In this document: one piece after another, positions 1-13,300 of the stretch
Position numbering within the stretch: position 1 is the stretch's first letter
How the letters are laid out: each line of letters begins with the position of its first letter
Notes under the pieces: generated by a model
The model's database searches: none
What the model was told of the DNA's origin: nothing
Seen by the model: the letters and a program-made list of their open reading frames with translations, nothing else
DNA from: Mytilus edulis
Lineage: Eukaryota; Mollusca; Bivalvia; Mytilida; Mytilidae
DNA: 64,000 nucleotides
Direction of reading: 5' to 3'
NCBI RefSeq assembly: GCF_963676685.1
Contig: NC_092346.1
Span: 30,641,133-30,705,132, forward strand
Position numbers and translations under genes: made by a program

Positions 1-120
1 TAGGACTGACGTGGCAGCAAATATCGTACCGACAGTCAAACGGATCTATCTTGCTACTGCGATATAAGGTTACAAAATAAAAAAATCCCAAAAAATAAAG
101 ATTAATTTAAATTTATGTGA

Positions 121-205
121 CTGTCATCCAAGTGAGAGGTTTGCCATTTGATAAGGGACTTTCCGTTTTGAATTTTCCTCGGAGTTCAGTATTTTTTTTT
201 ATTTT
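121..205 (+). repeat. Dispersed repeat fragment, TCCTCGGAGTTCAGTATTTT family
   Basis: The stretch ending in TTTTCCTCGGAGTTCAGT recurs at 7,340-7,490 (longer, with GTCAGGAACATGACAGTTG upstream) and, more diverged, at 51,855-51,975. Three copies in the window show it is dispersed. I recall it as common in mussel sequence; the element class is unknown to me. Confidence 0.7.
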
Positions 206-648
206 ACTTTTTACAATGAATAAAAAGTGATCAATTTTCTAATCAGTGGAAACGCATTATCTTTTTTAGTTTAAATACCAGTGCTTCTGCGGTAATTCTA
301 TCAGTAAAAAAAGAAAAAGAAAAGATAGTGAATGTAGTATGCCATGTATAGGGAATGGACAACAAAAATGTGGTGGTGTGTGGAGGATTTCTGTGTATAA
401 AGGTAAATATAAGTGATGTAGTGTAATGCAGGGTTAAAAGGAAGTCAAAAAAGATGACTGGCGCCACCTAGATGTCACATTCAATACAATAGGAAGAGGT
501 AAATTTATTTTTTCTGCTGCCCTGGTAATTAGAAAACAAAATTACAATAATGAGACATGAGTGTTGGCCATTTGTGTAGAAATAACGAGAAATATGGAGA
601 AGCATGTTCTGTGCCAAATTTAGCAATAGTACAAGGGGTTTCCTTCAT

Positions 649-924
649 TCAAACCATTTCGAAAAATACGGAACCGTTGAGTAGTCTTAAAAATGCCATT
701 TCTCTATCAAAAAAGCTGCAGAACCTAATGTGTTTTGTAGTTTCAATTACATCCAAAGGTGTTGATAATTCAAAATTCAACATTTTTTCCGAATGAATTT
801 TAGAAAGTGAATACGCAGAACCAACAAAGGCTAGCCTACCATTGTCGCCTATGTAAATAAATACTCCCTTGTTATCAAGAACCAACCTCTTGTCGACAAC
901 CACCTGGTTAATCATTGTTGACAT
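649..924 (-). CDS. Unidentified open frame of 91 codons
   Basis: A minus-strand frame begins MSTMINQVVV and contains IYIGDNGRLAFVG. Its composition looks more like a folded protein than most random frames in this AT-rich sequence, but I recognise no family. No flanking splice sites or polyadenylation signal stand out, and it is antisense within the likely first intron of the VWD gene. It may be a fragment of a mobile-element protein or may not be coding. Confidence 0.2.
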   Translation of the reverse strand: MSTMINQVVVDKRLVLDNKGVFIYIGDNGRLAFVGSAYSLSKIHSEKMLNFELSTPLDVIETTKHIRFCSFFDREMAFLRLLNGSVFFEMV

Positions 925-1237
925 CTTTTATATTGTATATAAAGACCTTTCAAAGTTTGATATTTGACGAAAAACCATAACAGATATATTTTTTCAAATT
1001 TATTTAGGATAACGGACAAAGTATATTTAAAATATATAAGAAAATACAAAAAAGTATAATATTAAGAGAGATATACAAATGATGACAAAGCGTTCGCTGA
1101 AATAAGAAACAGAAGTAATTGTTGGATATTGCTACAGCTTCGATGTCAAGCGAAAGTACAATATCTTCCCATAATTGTTGTATAACTAAAGAATTGAAAC
1201 AAGAACCGATGTTATGAATTTGTATTTACTTTTTTAG

Positions 1238-1351
1238 TTGGACCCACAGTGAGGTCTTTGAAACCAAAATGCCATAAGAGAGCTAGGTCAAGGAATGGTA
1301 AATGTGTCTGTAAACGTGGTTACTATGGCGATGGAATCAATGTTTGTGATA
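1238..1351 (+). CDS. Exon: degenerate EGF-like domain, module 1
   Basis: Acceptor TTTTTAG precedes and donor GTATGT follows; both ends are phase 1. It encodes KPKCHKRARS, then GKCVCKRGYYGDGIN, and aligns directly with the exon at 9,910-10,014. Only four of the six expected EGF cysteines remain. The missing ones are Cys1 (now Arg) and Cys3 (now Ser), which normally bond to each other. Confidence 0.85.
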
Positions 1352-4300
1352 GTATGTATACAGCTTACATAACTTATTTTGTCACTATAACAATGTTTAA
1401 CAAATTGATTGTGTATGGAGCATACTGCGTTAAAAATTGAAAGTTTCATTTTTGTTTTGTCAAAAACAACATACTGATATTTTATTCAGGTAACTTATGT
1501 TCTATGTTAGAATGAGCGAGTTTTCATTGTCTGAAATACATAAACATATGCAGAATCAGGCTAGGCGGGATATCTGTTAAACAATTGTGGAAAAAACATT
1601 TATTCCAAGCTTGTTTGTGTCGAAAAAATGCAACAAATACTTAAGTCGCATCAGAAAACATTTGAAAGCTAAATTAAATTAATAAGACGCTTTAGAAAAC
1701 AGAAGTTAAAGAAAATTTGAAGAACAGTTAAACCCGTTTGAAGTCAATAAGCAAATAGTTGTTGCATCCTTCTTTTTTTTGCACAAACAAATATATATAT
1801 ATATGATACTTGTGCAAATTATATAATACCACGATTAATTACAAGAATAATAAACGACGGTACCAGTTTTACCGCTGCACCATATGCGTATTTCGACCAT
1901 GAATGTAACGTCAGTTATACTCGACGCCACAATATTTAAAGTCCAAAACCTAATACAAACGACGAAAGGCTGATCAACAAAAAAAGACATAGAAGGAAGC
2001 ATGCCGCTAACGTAGCTACATCAGAAACATTTTGAAGAACTTTACAAATCTTAGGACATTAGTTTTTGATTGCTTAAATGTTCAAATATCATAATAAAAG
2101 TCAATTTAATGAAACTTACGATTACCAATTTTGCTTTTTAGTTTATGGTAGGCACAAAAATGTGTCATTCATCAATGTTGGCAATTCAGTACGATTTGTA
2201 ATGAAATATAAAAGGTTTTGCACTAGATTATTTTAGAAAATAGAATATTCTTTTTATACTCATTATAATATCAAATAAAAACATCAAGTATATGTTTTTC
2301 TCTTTTACGAGTGTTTACATCGGACATTTATAAGTAAACATTTAAATACAATTTACGTTCCAGAATCTTGTACGTGTATGGCTTCTGGGGATCCACATTA
2401 CAAGACATATGACGGACAAATGATTCATTTCATGGGAACATGTAAATATCTGCTGACTAAGTTGAAAGAAAACAACGAATGTTCGTTTAGTGTCGAAGTG
2501 AAAAACGAGCGACGTGGAAGAAATACGAAAGTTGCTTATACCAGAACTGTTGACATAAAAATATACAAGAAGACAGTACGAATTATGCAAGGAGGGAAAG
2601 TCTTAGTATGTTTAAAATATATTTGAACATTTTTTTCTTATGTTTAAATAAAGTTTTTTATATCATGTAAAATGAGGTTTTTCTCATATATATCTAATCA
2701 TATGCATTTCAAGTTGATATATTTGTCATGCTCATTCATAACACATTAATTAATATGGAACCAGGAAAAAGAATGATGAACTTTTGGTCCGATAACTAAA
2801 TGGTCAAAGGTACTCGATACAAATAACAAAAAACACAAAAAGAAAGAAACCCAGCTAAAAACATCGAGGTCAATTCGATTAACCAGTTTCTTATAATATA
2901 AAAATGACGTTTTAGTACCTCATTTTAAGTTGCATCCGAATTCTTACTTCATGTTTAGCAACATACCTTATGGAAAGGGCGCGTTTTGAAATACAAAATC
3001 TGGTATGAATTTTCATTTCGAAATTACCCATTTCCTAATCCCTTTTATCATCAATGGTAAATGCATTTGCAAAGAAAAGGTTATTGTTAGATCAAACACA
3101 ACACATTTTTGTTGTTAAGGCATGGATACAGTTTTGAGTTTGGCATGCATGAGTAATTTTTCCCTTCGCAATAGATATAAAAAAAATTGAACAACGTTTG
3201 TAATTGAAAATGTACGCAAAGTATTCTTTTTGGTTTATTTTAGATAAACGGTCAAAAAAAGTTCCTACCAGTACAAGAAAATAACAATAAACTCAAAGTA
3301 TACCGTAGTGGGAGATTCGTACAGGTTTGGACTGAATGTGGAATCAAAGTTAATTTTGATGGTCGTCATGCTGTATATGTGGTGACACCACCAAAGTTCA
3401 AGGGCAAACTTGAAGGTATCTGCGGGGACTGTAACGGAAGAAAAGATGATTTCAAAACTAGAGATGGGAAAGATGTGTCCAAGGAGAAAACTAAATTCGC
3501 CTTGATTGGGGATAGCTATTCTATGTCAGATGATTCTGAAGACCCTCTGACAAGGTATGTTATTTAACTATGAATTCTGATTTTTTAGTCAAAACTGAAA
3601 GAAAAAAAATAGAACGAAATTCATAACAGTGTGGTCGACAGTAAAACGTTTATTAGTAATTGTAATGAAAAGTTTACCTTTAACTTGTTTGTCGTGGGCG
3701 ATGATTTTATGCTCACTCAGTCTATCGGAGGCCTTCAAGTGGGGATTTAAATAATCATTTGTTACACATTTTGATACATAAAATGAAACTTTCTTTTCAC
3801 ATATCATTTAAAAGGAATTTGTTTTAAATAATTGTTATACCATCACTTACTACAGTTTCACTTTTAAGAATATTAATGTCCAGAGCTGATATCAATAAAT
3901 AATAATAAAAAAATTCATTGTAAAAAAAAAACTAAAAAACTTTTAAGTTAATAGGGACCCGCGTTATTTCAGAAAATATCTTATTGATTAAGAGAACAAA
4001 AACTTCTACGTTGTGATCATTTAAGAGTGGCCTTCTATTTATTCAATGCTAACCATGTGGGCTTTTTTTTTTTTTTTATATATACCATAAATCGATTCGT
4101 TTATTCAGATATTTGTCAGTTTGCCTTGGCTCTTCAAGTCCAACACACAACTTCTCACGAAATTGGTATTTTTCTTACAAAAATTACATCCATGTGATGT
4201 ATTCTTTTCATGGAGAATGAATGTTGCACCTTATTTTATTTGTTATCGTTTTTTTTTGTGTGTATCATTGACGTATAAGACAACCTGAATCTTCTTTATT

Positions 4301-7300
4301 CAAATTTAAAACATACGAGATGGCAATTAAGACACAAAATAACTAAATTAAACTTACAGCAGAAGAAAGATAATGAACATCGCTTTTATAGTCTTCTAAA
4401 TATCGAAGACGCGTGGTCTTTTTAAAAATGATGTAAATTTACAAAGGAAACAACAAACAAAATAGTTCGAATATTTATATTAGAAAAAGTAACGGTGTGT
4501 AAATCATAACAATTATTCTATTTCAATGAAAATCAAACTGTTGAATTTTTTCCGCTGCGAGCAAATTTTTAATTTTGGTCGCATTTTGAAAATCAATAAA
4601 TCTTGTATTCCTTGTTGGAAGCTGCACTGTGTAGTTTATACCCGTTTTTTTCAATGCCACACAAATCCAACACAGACAAAAAATTGTAGGTTCAAGAAAT
4701 AATTGATGCAAACTATACTTTATTGTAGTTTTAACATGGGTAGGCATTATATTCGTGATTATTTTTGCCCGAGCGATATCGAAAAACTATTATAAAAAGT
4801 GTCATAGTTCAGTGAAAATGTACGTCATACTTATTTCCTAAACAAATAAATAAACAAACATTAATTAACATACAACACTACCAAAGGCCAGAGACTCCTT
4901 ACTTGTATGATTTTGTAAAAAAAATGCATCTTTTTAAAACAGTCGAAAACAAAATTGTCTGTCCAATGGAAAAGTCGAAGCCCAAAAAAGATGAACAGTG
5001 CATTATAGAAACATAGAAGCTGGTTGCAAAAGTTGACGACAAGATCTATTTTATAACTTGAGTATGGCCTAATACTATTAACCTGAAATAAATATATTTA
5101 TAGCAATTCCCTTGATACGAAAGATCTACATGTTGCCTTGGGCTTTTTTTCTGCTCTTTGGTTGGGTTTTTGTCTCAATGACAATTCAATTTTCATTCTT
5201 ATCATAGATATAACTGCATGTTAAAATAAGAATTTGAAGTGTGATAGGCAATCAGACACATTCTTTCCAGGGACCAACAGGCGTTATCAAGCTATAGGTC
5301 CCCGTATGGCCTTCGACCATTAGCACAATACACACTTTATAGAATGAAAGCTCCAAGAGGTCTTGGGATGAAAAAAACAAACATAAAAGATGAGCGAGAA
5401 AAAAAATAGGGATACCGCATGGAAATTGGAAAATGGTCCGCAACATTAATTTAGTCAACTCACTTAGTTGAAATTAAAGACCTGGCGAATTTTAGCCTTT
5501 TGCAATGGATGTGATGTATGTTTAAAAAAAATCATGGTTTGTTTGGACATTTTTATAAATCAAGTCTTGTTTTTAAATTATTTGCAAGTAAGTTTTAAGT
5601 CATGAACAAATAATCACTCACAGAAAGACGTCAAATCCATCAACAAAAGAAAAAAATAATAGACGACCGACAACGCACAGAATATCATGTATGTGTTCCG
5701 GACCATATGAGTATTTGGACCATACGCATATATCATGACCATAAGGGTATACTAATATGGTCCAACCATACACGTATGGTCCAAATACTCATAAGGTCCG
5801 GAACATATTTTATTTGCGATCACAAATGCACGAAGACGTCCATTTCTATGTAAATTGGGTCGATTTTTTTATATAGATAAGATGAATGCGTTTCTGTTGC
5901 CAAGTGTTTTTCACAAGTATAGTAGCAGTATAGCAGAACGGTTTCAGTTTCCTATATACAACAAATGATACATTTTGCCAATACAATAACGTAAATGCAT
6001 GCAAATTTCACAAGGTTTAATCCAAATAGCTTTCTTACTATCCAATAACTTTCAAGTACGAAAAAGACAGGGCAGAAGTATATTTTGTCTTTTATGTTTC
6101 GTATTTGCACAACTTTTGAAAGTGGATTATGCATTCGTTCTAAAATAAAATTAAACCAGATAAAAGTTAAAAGATTACATAACTCGACAATCGCAATTGT
6201 TAAATCCGAAAAAGATAATCAATCAATACATGCATTCAGTAAGTCATTCTTTTTTCTGAAAGAACATGGCTTTGCGATATCTTATTATGAAAATTGATTG
6301 TCGAAACATAACAAAAGCACAAGTAAAGGACGTTTAATTAATCAATATAAATCAAAACACAAATTCCTGATTAGTATTTCGAATTATTTTATATGGGCGT
6401 TGAGAACCTTTGGTGACCCCACGGTTTAAATGTTTATATTAAGGACGTCGTTAGCAATGGGCGTTATAGACGAACGTTCACCTAATCTGTCCCAGTCAAT
6501 GGGATATTAAAGTGCGCCAATCAATGTCCATAGCCACACTGTTATGAATTCGATACTAGTATATATAGCCATTGTTAATTTATTTCTTGAATCATATATC
6601 AGATTTTTAAGAAAATTATCTCAAAATGTAAATTAAGTTTTTTTGCTTAACGTTTTGCTACTGTTATCAGTGTCTATCACACATATATTCACTGTAAAAC
6701 AAGTCAAATCTATAACAAAACCAAAGTTCTAGATTTTTTATGCCGTCCGACTATAAGATTTACCGATTATGTCAAATTTCAATAGGACATCTTGGCTGAA
6801 TGTAAATTCGCATGACAGTTATAACATGCTCATCAGGAATCGTTACCCTGTCAGCGAAAACTGGTCTCGATTAGTATTTCCTGTGATTCCTTCTTTTTTT
6901 CTTATCTTGATGAACACGAAAGGTTAACTAATTTTTACCATATAGGGTGTCACGGATGAGCCTTTTTTAGACGAACGCGCGTCTTGCGTAAATAAAAAAT
7001 TTAATCCTGGTATCTATGATGAGTTTATTTACAACCACTGGGTCGACTTTTGTGCTGACATGAATTATCATCGATATGGTCATATTTATAGATTAACTGT
7101 TTACAAAATATTAGAATTTTTGAAATACTTAGGCTTTTCTACCTCAGGAATAGATTACCTTAGCTGTAATTGACAAAACCTTTAGGAATTTTGGGTCTCA
7201 ATGCTCTTCAACTTTGTACTTGTTTGGCTTTATAAATGATTTGATATGAGCGTCACTGATAAGTCTTATGTAGACGAAACGCGTGTCTGGATATCCTGGT

Positions 7301-10300
7301 ACCTTTGATAACTATTTTGCTCTCAATTGTTTTATACGTTTTATATATGCCAGTACCAAGTCAGGAACATGACAGTTGTTATCCATTCATTTGTTGTGTT
7401 TAAGCTTTTGATTTTGTCATTTGATTACGGATTTTTCGATTTGAATTTTCCTCGGAGTTCAGTATTTTTGTTATTTTACTTTTTCTTTGATGTGAAGTAA
7501 ACTGGCATGAACAAACACTAGACATTGGATTCGAAAGTTGAAAAATAAAAATGTGTGTACACGAATGAATATAACCGAGATATTTACTTTGTATTTGCCT
7601 TGGTTTTTAATGATTTCAACAATGTTTGCTTATTAAAGGTGTGAAACAGAAGATGTACCCGTTCAGTGTGAACCAAGAATGAACAACTTAGTTAACGAGC
7701 CCCATATCTGTGGAGATCTTCAAAACGTGAATGGACGATTCTCTGCATGTGTAAAGGCAATACCATTGACTGCCAGGGATTACTATAGCTCATGTGTCAT
7801 GGACATGTGTTCCTATGAAGGAGAGCCTAAACTCCTAAACACTGTAAAATGCTCATCTTTGGAATCATTTGTTGAGGAATGTGCTGAAAGTGGGATAGTT
7901 ATGAAATGGAGAACAGATAACTTTTGTCGTAAGTCCTAACTATTTGTCGTAAGTCCTAACTATTTGTCGTAAGTCCTAACTAGAAAAATATAACTTTTAT
8001 TTCCAATGTTAACAGATTTTTTCATCCATGCTCGAAAACGAAATGAAGTTAAGCAAAATGGATTTAAAATAATTTGCTAGCCTAAAGATGTTCGACACAT
8101 TAATATGCGTGATATATAATCAAGTTGGTATCTTATTTTTAATATCTCATTTTGCATTTTAAACTATACACAAGGCTACAGTCTTTAAAAAAAATGCCAC
8201 AAAAGCAAGTTGGCTTTAAAAAAAGTCACCATGAGTTAAAATCGTGGACTTCCTACTGCTTTTAACAGTTCATAAAATATGTCTGGAAAGCGGAGATCAC
8301 TGTTTAACACTCAATCCTTATATTTCAGACTGACTACGTTATGTAAATCGAAAATTCATTTTCAATTTCAGCACTGAAATGTAAAGACCCGAATATGATT
8401 TATAAGTCCTCTGGTCCGGGCTGTCCTGCTACTTGTATTGATCCTAAAGCGTCATCTAAGTGTACATTAGAAGAAAGAGAGGGTTGTTTCTGTAAGCAAG
8501 GGTTTGTTCTAAGCGATGATAAGTGTATAAAACAAAGTGAGTGTGGCTGTAAAGACAGGAACGGAGATTACTTTCCGGTAAGTAGTAAAATTATAATAGT
8601 TAATCATTGAAATTTACGCCAAGATTTTTATTTTCTATTTCATTCCTAACAAAATTTTACTGAGCATGATCATACTAAAACACAAACACAATTATGTAAC
8701 TACATAACCAGGTAACACAGAATAACACTGCGACTGTCGGATCTTTATTCTTTTTCTGAAACATTCTATTATAACAAAAGTTTAGGAGTGTAAATTTGTT
8801 TAGGAGACAACCATTTGGTATTCTAGGGAGGGGACTTTTGTGGATTTTCTATTTATTTTCATCTGCTGCTACGCACGCCGCGCGAATATTCATTGATATA
8901 TTGTGTACACACTCAATTGTTTCTTGCATATTTTATTGCAGAAAATTCATTTTCAATCTGTCTTATGCAAGGTTATTCATTTTCACCTTTTAACAGACTA
9001 TGATCTGCATTGTGTCCTAAAAGATTTTAAAGAAATGCCTTGCTTTGTTACAATCAAAATAAAGAGCTAGAGAATATAATCATTTCATTTTCTGTTAACG
9101 CTTATGAATTTAGAAAAATTATGTCTGTTTTATTTCTATTTCTTTAAAAACAGATCGGATCCAAAAAAGGAAGTAATGATTGTTCGAAAGAGTACGTTTG
9201 TAGAAAGAGAGGAAGAGGAAAACGTTTTATAAAGGTGACCACGGGTAAAAAGTGCCATCGTAATGCTTTATGTACATACGATACTGATGGAGTCAGGTCT
9301 TGTCAGTGCAAGAAAGGATTCGTTGGTGACGGATACAAGAAATGTGAAGGTACATGTCAAAAACTTTGTTATTGTTAACCTTTGTTGAAGAAGATTGAAA
9401 TTACTTTTAGGATACATTTTGTAATCGAATTAACATACTTATACGTAATTTTAGCCCCCAAAAATGTCACAAAACTTGAGATGTGTAATGGCATTCCTGA
9501 TGAAGGTAAGCTAAGAAAAGCATTTCGGATGCACGTACTTATAACAAGTTGTTTTCATTTTTTACAAGTTCACAAACGACATTATTTCTTCATTTAAGAT
9601 TTTTTTAGTGCTTCAAAGATATTTAAAGGTAGGCTTTCCAAATAAAATGAAGCTATGATTCAATATTCTATCAGAGACATATATAGTACATTGCTTGAAT
9701 TATATGTCTCTGGTGATAAAAAACAAAACAACTTTTTTTGGAAATGTTGAATCAATTAATTTTTTTCATTCTTTTACATTTATAAACAAAAATGACGTAT
9801 TCGCACAAAAATTAATTATTATGTGATTTTATTTTCTTCTCCGTTTTTTACAATTTATATTGCAGATTGTGTATTGTTGTTTTTAAAACTATGTTTATTC
9901 TTTATTTAGCTCTTTGTGGCAAGAAATACAAGTGTAACAAACGAGCAAGATGTGTAAATGGCCAGTGTGTATGTAACAATGGACTTTATGGCGATGGAAT
10001 TAATTCCTGTGAAGGTACGTGTACCTGCAATGAATTTCAAGCAACTAATTTAGCAATTTAGTCTTAGATGCATAATTTTTTGTATTATTTGTTAGTGGTT
10101 TTGAACTAGCTGTTGGTAAATGCTAGTACTCTGAGATCAGTACTTATTGTCTTTTTGTTGTTTGGATAAACAAGTACCCAGCCACGTCCACTTTGTGTTT
10201 TTGTTAAACGTTTTTCTATTTGTATCCATCTGATGAGTTAAGCCTTTTTCAACTGATTTTTATAATTCGTTCTTATGTTATACTGTAACATCACTGTTCC

Positions 10301-13300
10301 AGGTTAGGGGAGGGTTGGGATCCTGCTAACATGCTGTATGTATGTGCTTGTCCCAAGTCAGGAGCCTGCCCTTCAGTTGTTGTTGTTTGTTGATGTGTTA
10401 CATATTTGTTTTTCGTTTATTTTTATTAGGCCGTCAGTTTTCTCGTTCCAATTGTTTTACATTTGTCATTTCGGGGCCTTTAAATGCTGACTATGCGGTA
10501 TGGGCTTTGCTTCTTGTTGAATATCGTACGGCGGCCTATAGTTGTTACTTTTTGTGTTATTCGGTCTCTTGTGGAGAGTTGTCTCATTGACAATCATACA
10601 ACATCTTCTTTTTGTATATATAACAACGCGAAGTGTATATGTACCATAATAACATCACAGCTTGTCTTCAAACAACATTAAAGCTGCTGAAATAATGCAC
10701 TTTCTAGACGTCTCAGACTCTAAACAAAGTTGTTGTCAATGAGACAATTGTCCAAGGACAAGATATTAAACTACTTAAGTATTATAAAGTATGATCTACA
10801 AAAATGAGCAAAAACCGATGTCAGCAAGTAAGCAATTACAGCTCCGGAATGACAAATGGAAAAACAAATAAGAAAAGAAAACCAACGAAATTTTATATGC
10901 TAAAACAAACGAAAAACTAATATGGCAATCAGAAATAAACGATAAACACCAAATTACCAGCTCCTGACGTGGACAGACAAGTGCGGCGGGAATAAATATG
11001 AAGAAGAGCACTCAACCTTTCCCCTTGTTTGGGACAGTTGTGTATCAGCACAAAATAAGATTAAACTACACAATTCATTTATAAAGCATTTAAGAGAACT
11101 AAAACATCGTTATTGGCCAGAGAATAGTCACAGAATAACCAATAGAACGTATTCGTAATAGTCATGAATTAAAATCCAGTTACATTCCATGTATCAGGTG
11201 TTTGTACATGTACTGCTGCTGGTGATCCACACTACCGAACCTTTGATGGACAGATGATACATTTCATGGGAGATTGTAAATATACACTGTCTAAAAGCTC
11301 TGAAGATATGGATGAATGTAACTTTGATGTGCAAGTCAAGAATTATAAAAAGAGGGAGTCAGCTACCGTTTCTTTTACCAGATATGTTGAGGTTCATTTT
11401 GGAAAATCAATCATCAAGCTTGACCAAGGAAAAACTGTATTTGTAAGTACATGTTAAACTTTTGTTTTTAAGATGATATACTATAGTATTATCTGCGGTA
11501 ATGTTTCCTCGCATTTATGAAACGGCAGCGAAAATGAGTAAACTTTCATTTAAAGGGATCGTATTTTTTCAAAAACATAAAAGAAATTGCATTAAAAAAA
11601 GAATCGCACATTATTAAATTAGGTAAGTGTGTTTGTTATTAGTAGAGATAGCTTGTATCAAATTGGCCTTTTTTTAAATATTGATGGTGTATAAATGTGA
11701 ATTTTATTTATTTCAGATAAATGGTGAGGTAAAATATCTTCCATTCAATAACAATGATCAATGGACAGTGTCATTAAGTGGTACTTATCTTAAAGTATCT
11801 TCTAAATGTGGCATCAGTGTATTATGGGATGGAATATCCGTAGTACGAGTGGTGATTCCCCGAAAGTATGGTACCTTGGTAACAGGTATATGCGGAAGTT
11901 GCAACGGACAAAAAGATGACTTGCGTACCAGAGAGGGCATTGACGTTTCTAGTAAAGAGAACACATACTCGCTGATTGGAAGCAGTTATGAAATTTCAAA
12001 GTCCAATAATGGTTTAGAAAGGTAATTTCTGTGGAAATTATATTAGAACAGTTTGTCCATCGTGAAGAGTTGCTATGAATCAGCATTGTTTTAAAGTCGC
12101 AAAGGGACTAAAATACTATATTTTAACTGTTGCTTCTTATAATTAGGCAGAATATGAAAATGAAAATAAAAATTATAAATCAGTAGTAATAATAGAGTTA
12201 TTCCGCTTTCAATCGAATAACTTTTCTTCAAAATTTGATTTTTAAAATTAGTTTATTTGATGATGCTATCTGAAATAAAAGAAGTTTTTCCATTTTACGT
12301 CGTGTTGATATTGGTCGATAATTGAATCATTTGTAATCTTATTTGTAAACAAGCAGTTATGATCTTTCATATATACACCATTCATTAGTTTCATCGAAAC
12401 TTTGGCCAGTTTACATTTATAATTTATTTTCTATGCTTTCAATTGAAAAATACGTTCGTTAATAAAAAAAAAAAAAAAAAGAAAGATGGTCGTTACGGGA
12501 GAATATATGGACTAGTCTAAAAAAGATAAAGATTTCAACGTCATTGCAACATTTTGTATATTAATTGATAACAGGTCAAACGAAATTGTCGTTAGGAATC
12601 GAAACGTATATCTTTAGTTTTGGAGTAACTGCATTCTTATGTGATTTTGTTCAACATAGGAGTAAATATTCTCATATTAGTACTTTTTCCTACATCTTAA
12701 TCTACTTCTGTGTTATAGTAGTATCATTGAACATATATATATTTTGGTAGCAACTGCTAATTACTCAAAATCAATGTAATAAATATACATGTCAATAAAA
12801 CAAAAAAAAAAGACCTATATATGTTTTAACATCCTCTTAAACGAGATCAACTGATGTGTACTAGTCAAACTAAAAAAAAAGGTAAACACATTTAAATTAG
12901 AACTATCAAATTATTTGGCAAAGCTATCAGAATTTGGAAAATAGCAAAAGTAATTAAATAAATATTTTTCAGTGAAAGTTGCAGTACAACAGACGATTTA
13001 CCGGAATGTTCAGCAGATGCCTCCAGACTAGTACTGCAAAATGACAAATGTGGTGTTTTGAAATATGGAAACCAAAACTCGCCCTTTAAAGAGTGTATTA
13101 ACAAAATAGCGGTTACAGCCAAAGAATATTTGGAATCGTGTGTTATGGACGCCTGTGCGTATTCCGAGAACGCAGATGAACTAAAGCAAGTAGTGTGTAT
13201 GAACCTAAATGCGTTTGCTGAGGAATGCTTAACACAGGGTGTAACAATCAAATGGAGGAGGCCCGGCCTTTGTCGTATGTAAAAGCATTTTTTGAAATGA

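Larger units (their letters stand above)
1..1237. other. Intron or upstream sequence of the VWD gene; no exon recognised
   Basis: The first exon I can place starts at 1,238 and needs one base from an earlier exon, so this stretch should be intron. I see no EGF, VWD or signal-peptide exon here. It holds a dispersed-repeat fragment (121-205) and an unidentified minus-strand open frame (649-924). The promoter and signal peptide of the gene must lie left of the window. Confidence 0.6.

Noticed and set aside
10342..10681. Overlapping open frames with hydrophobic, Cys-rich translations
   Set aside because: They lie wholly within a dispersed repeat whose copies elsewhere in the window are interrupted.
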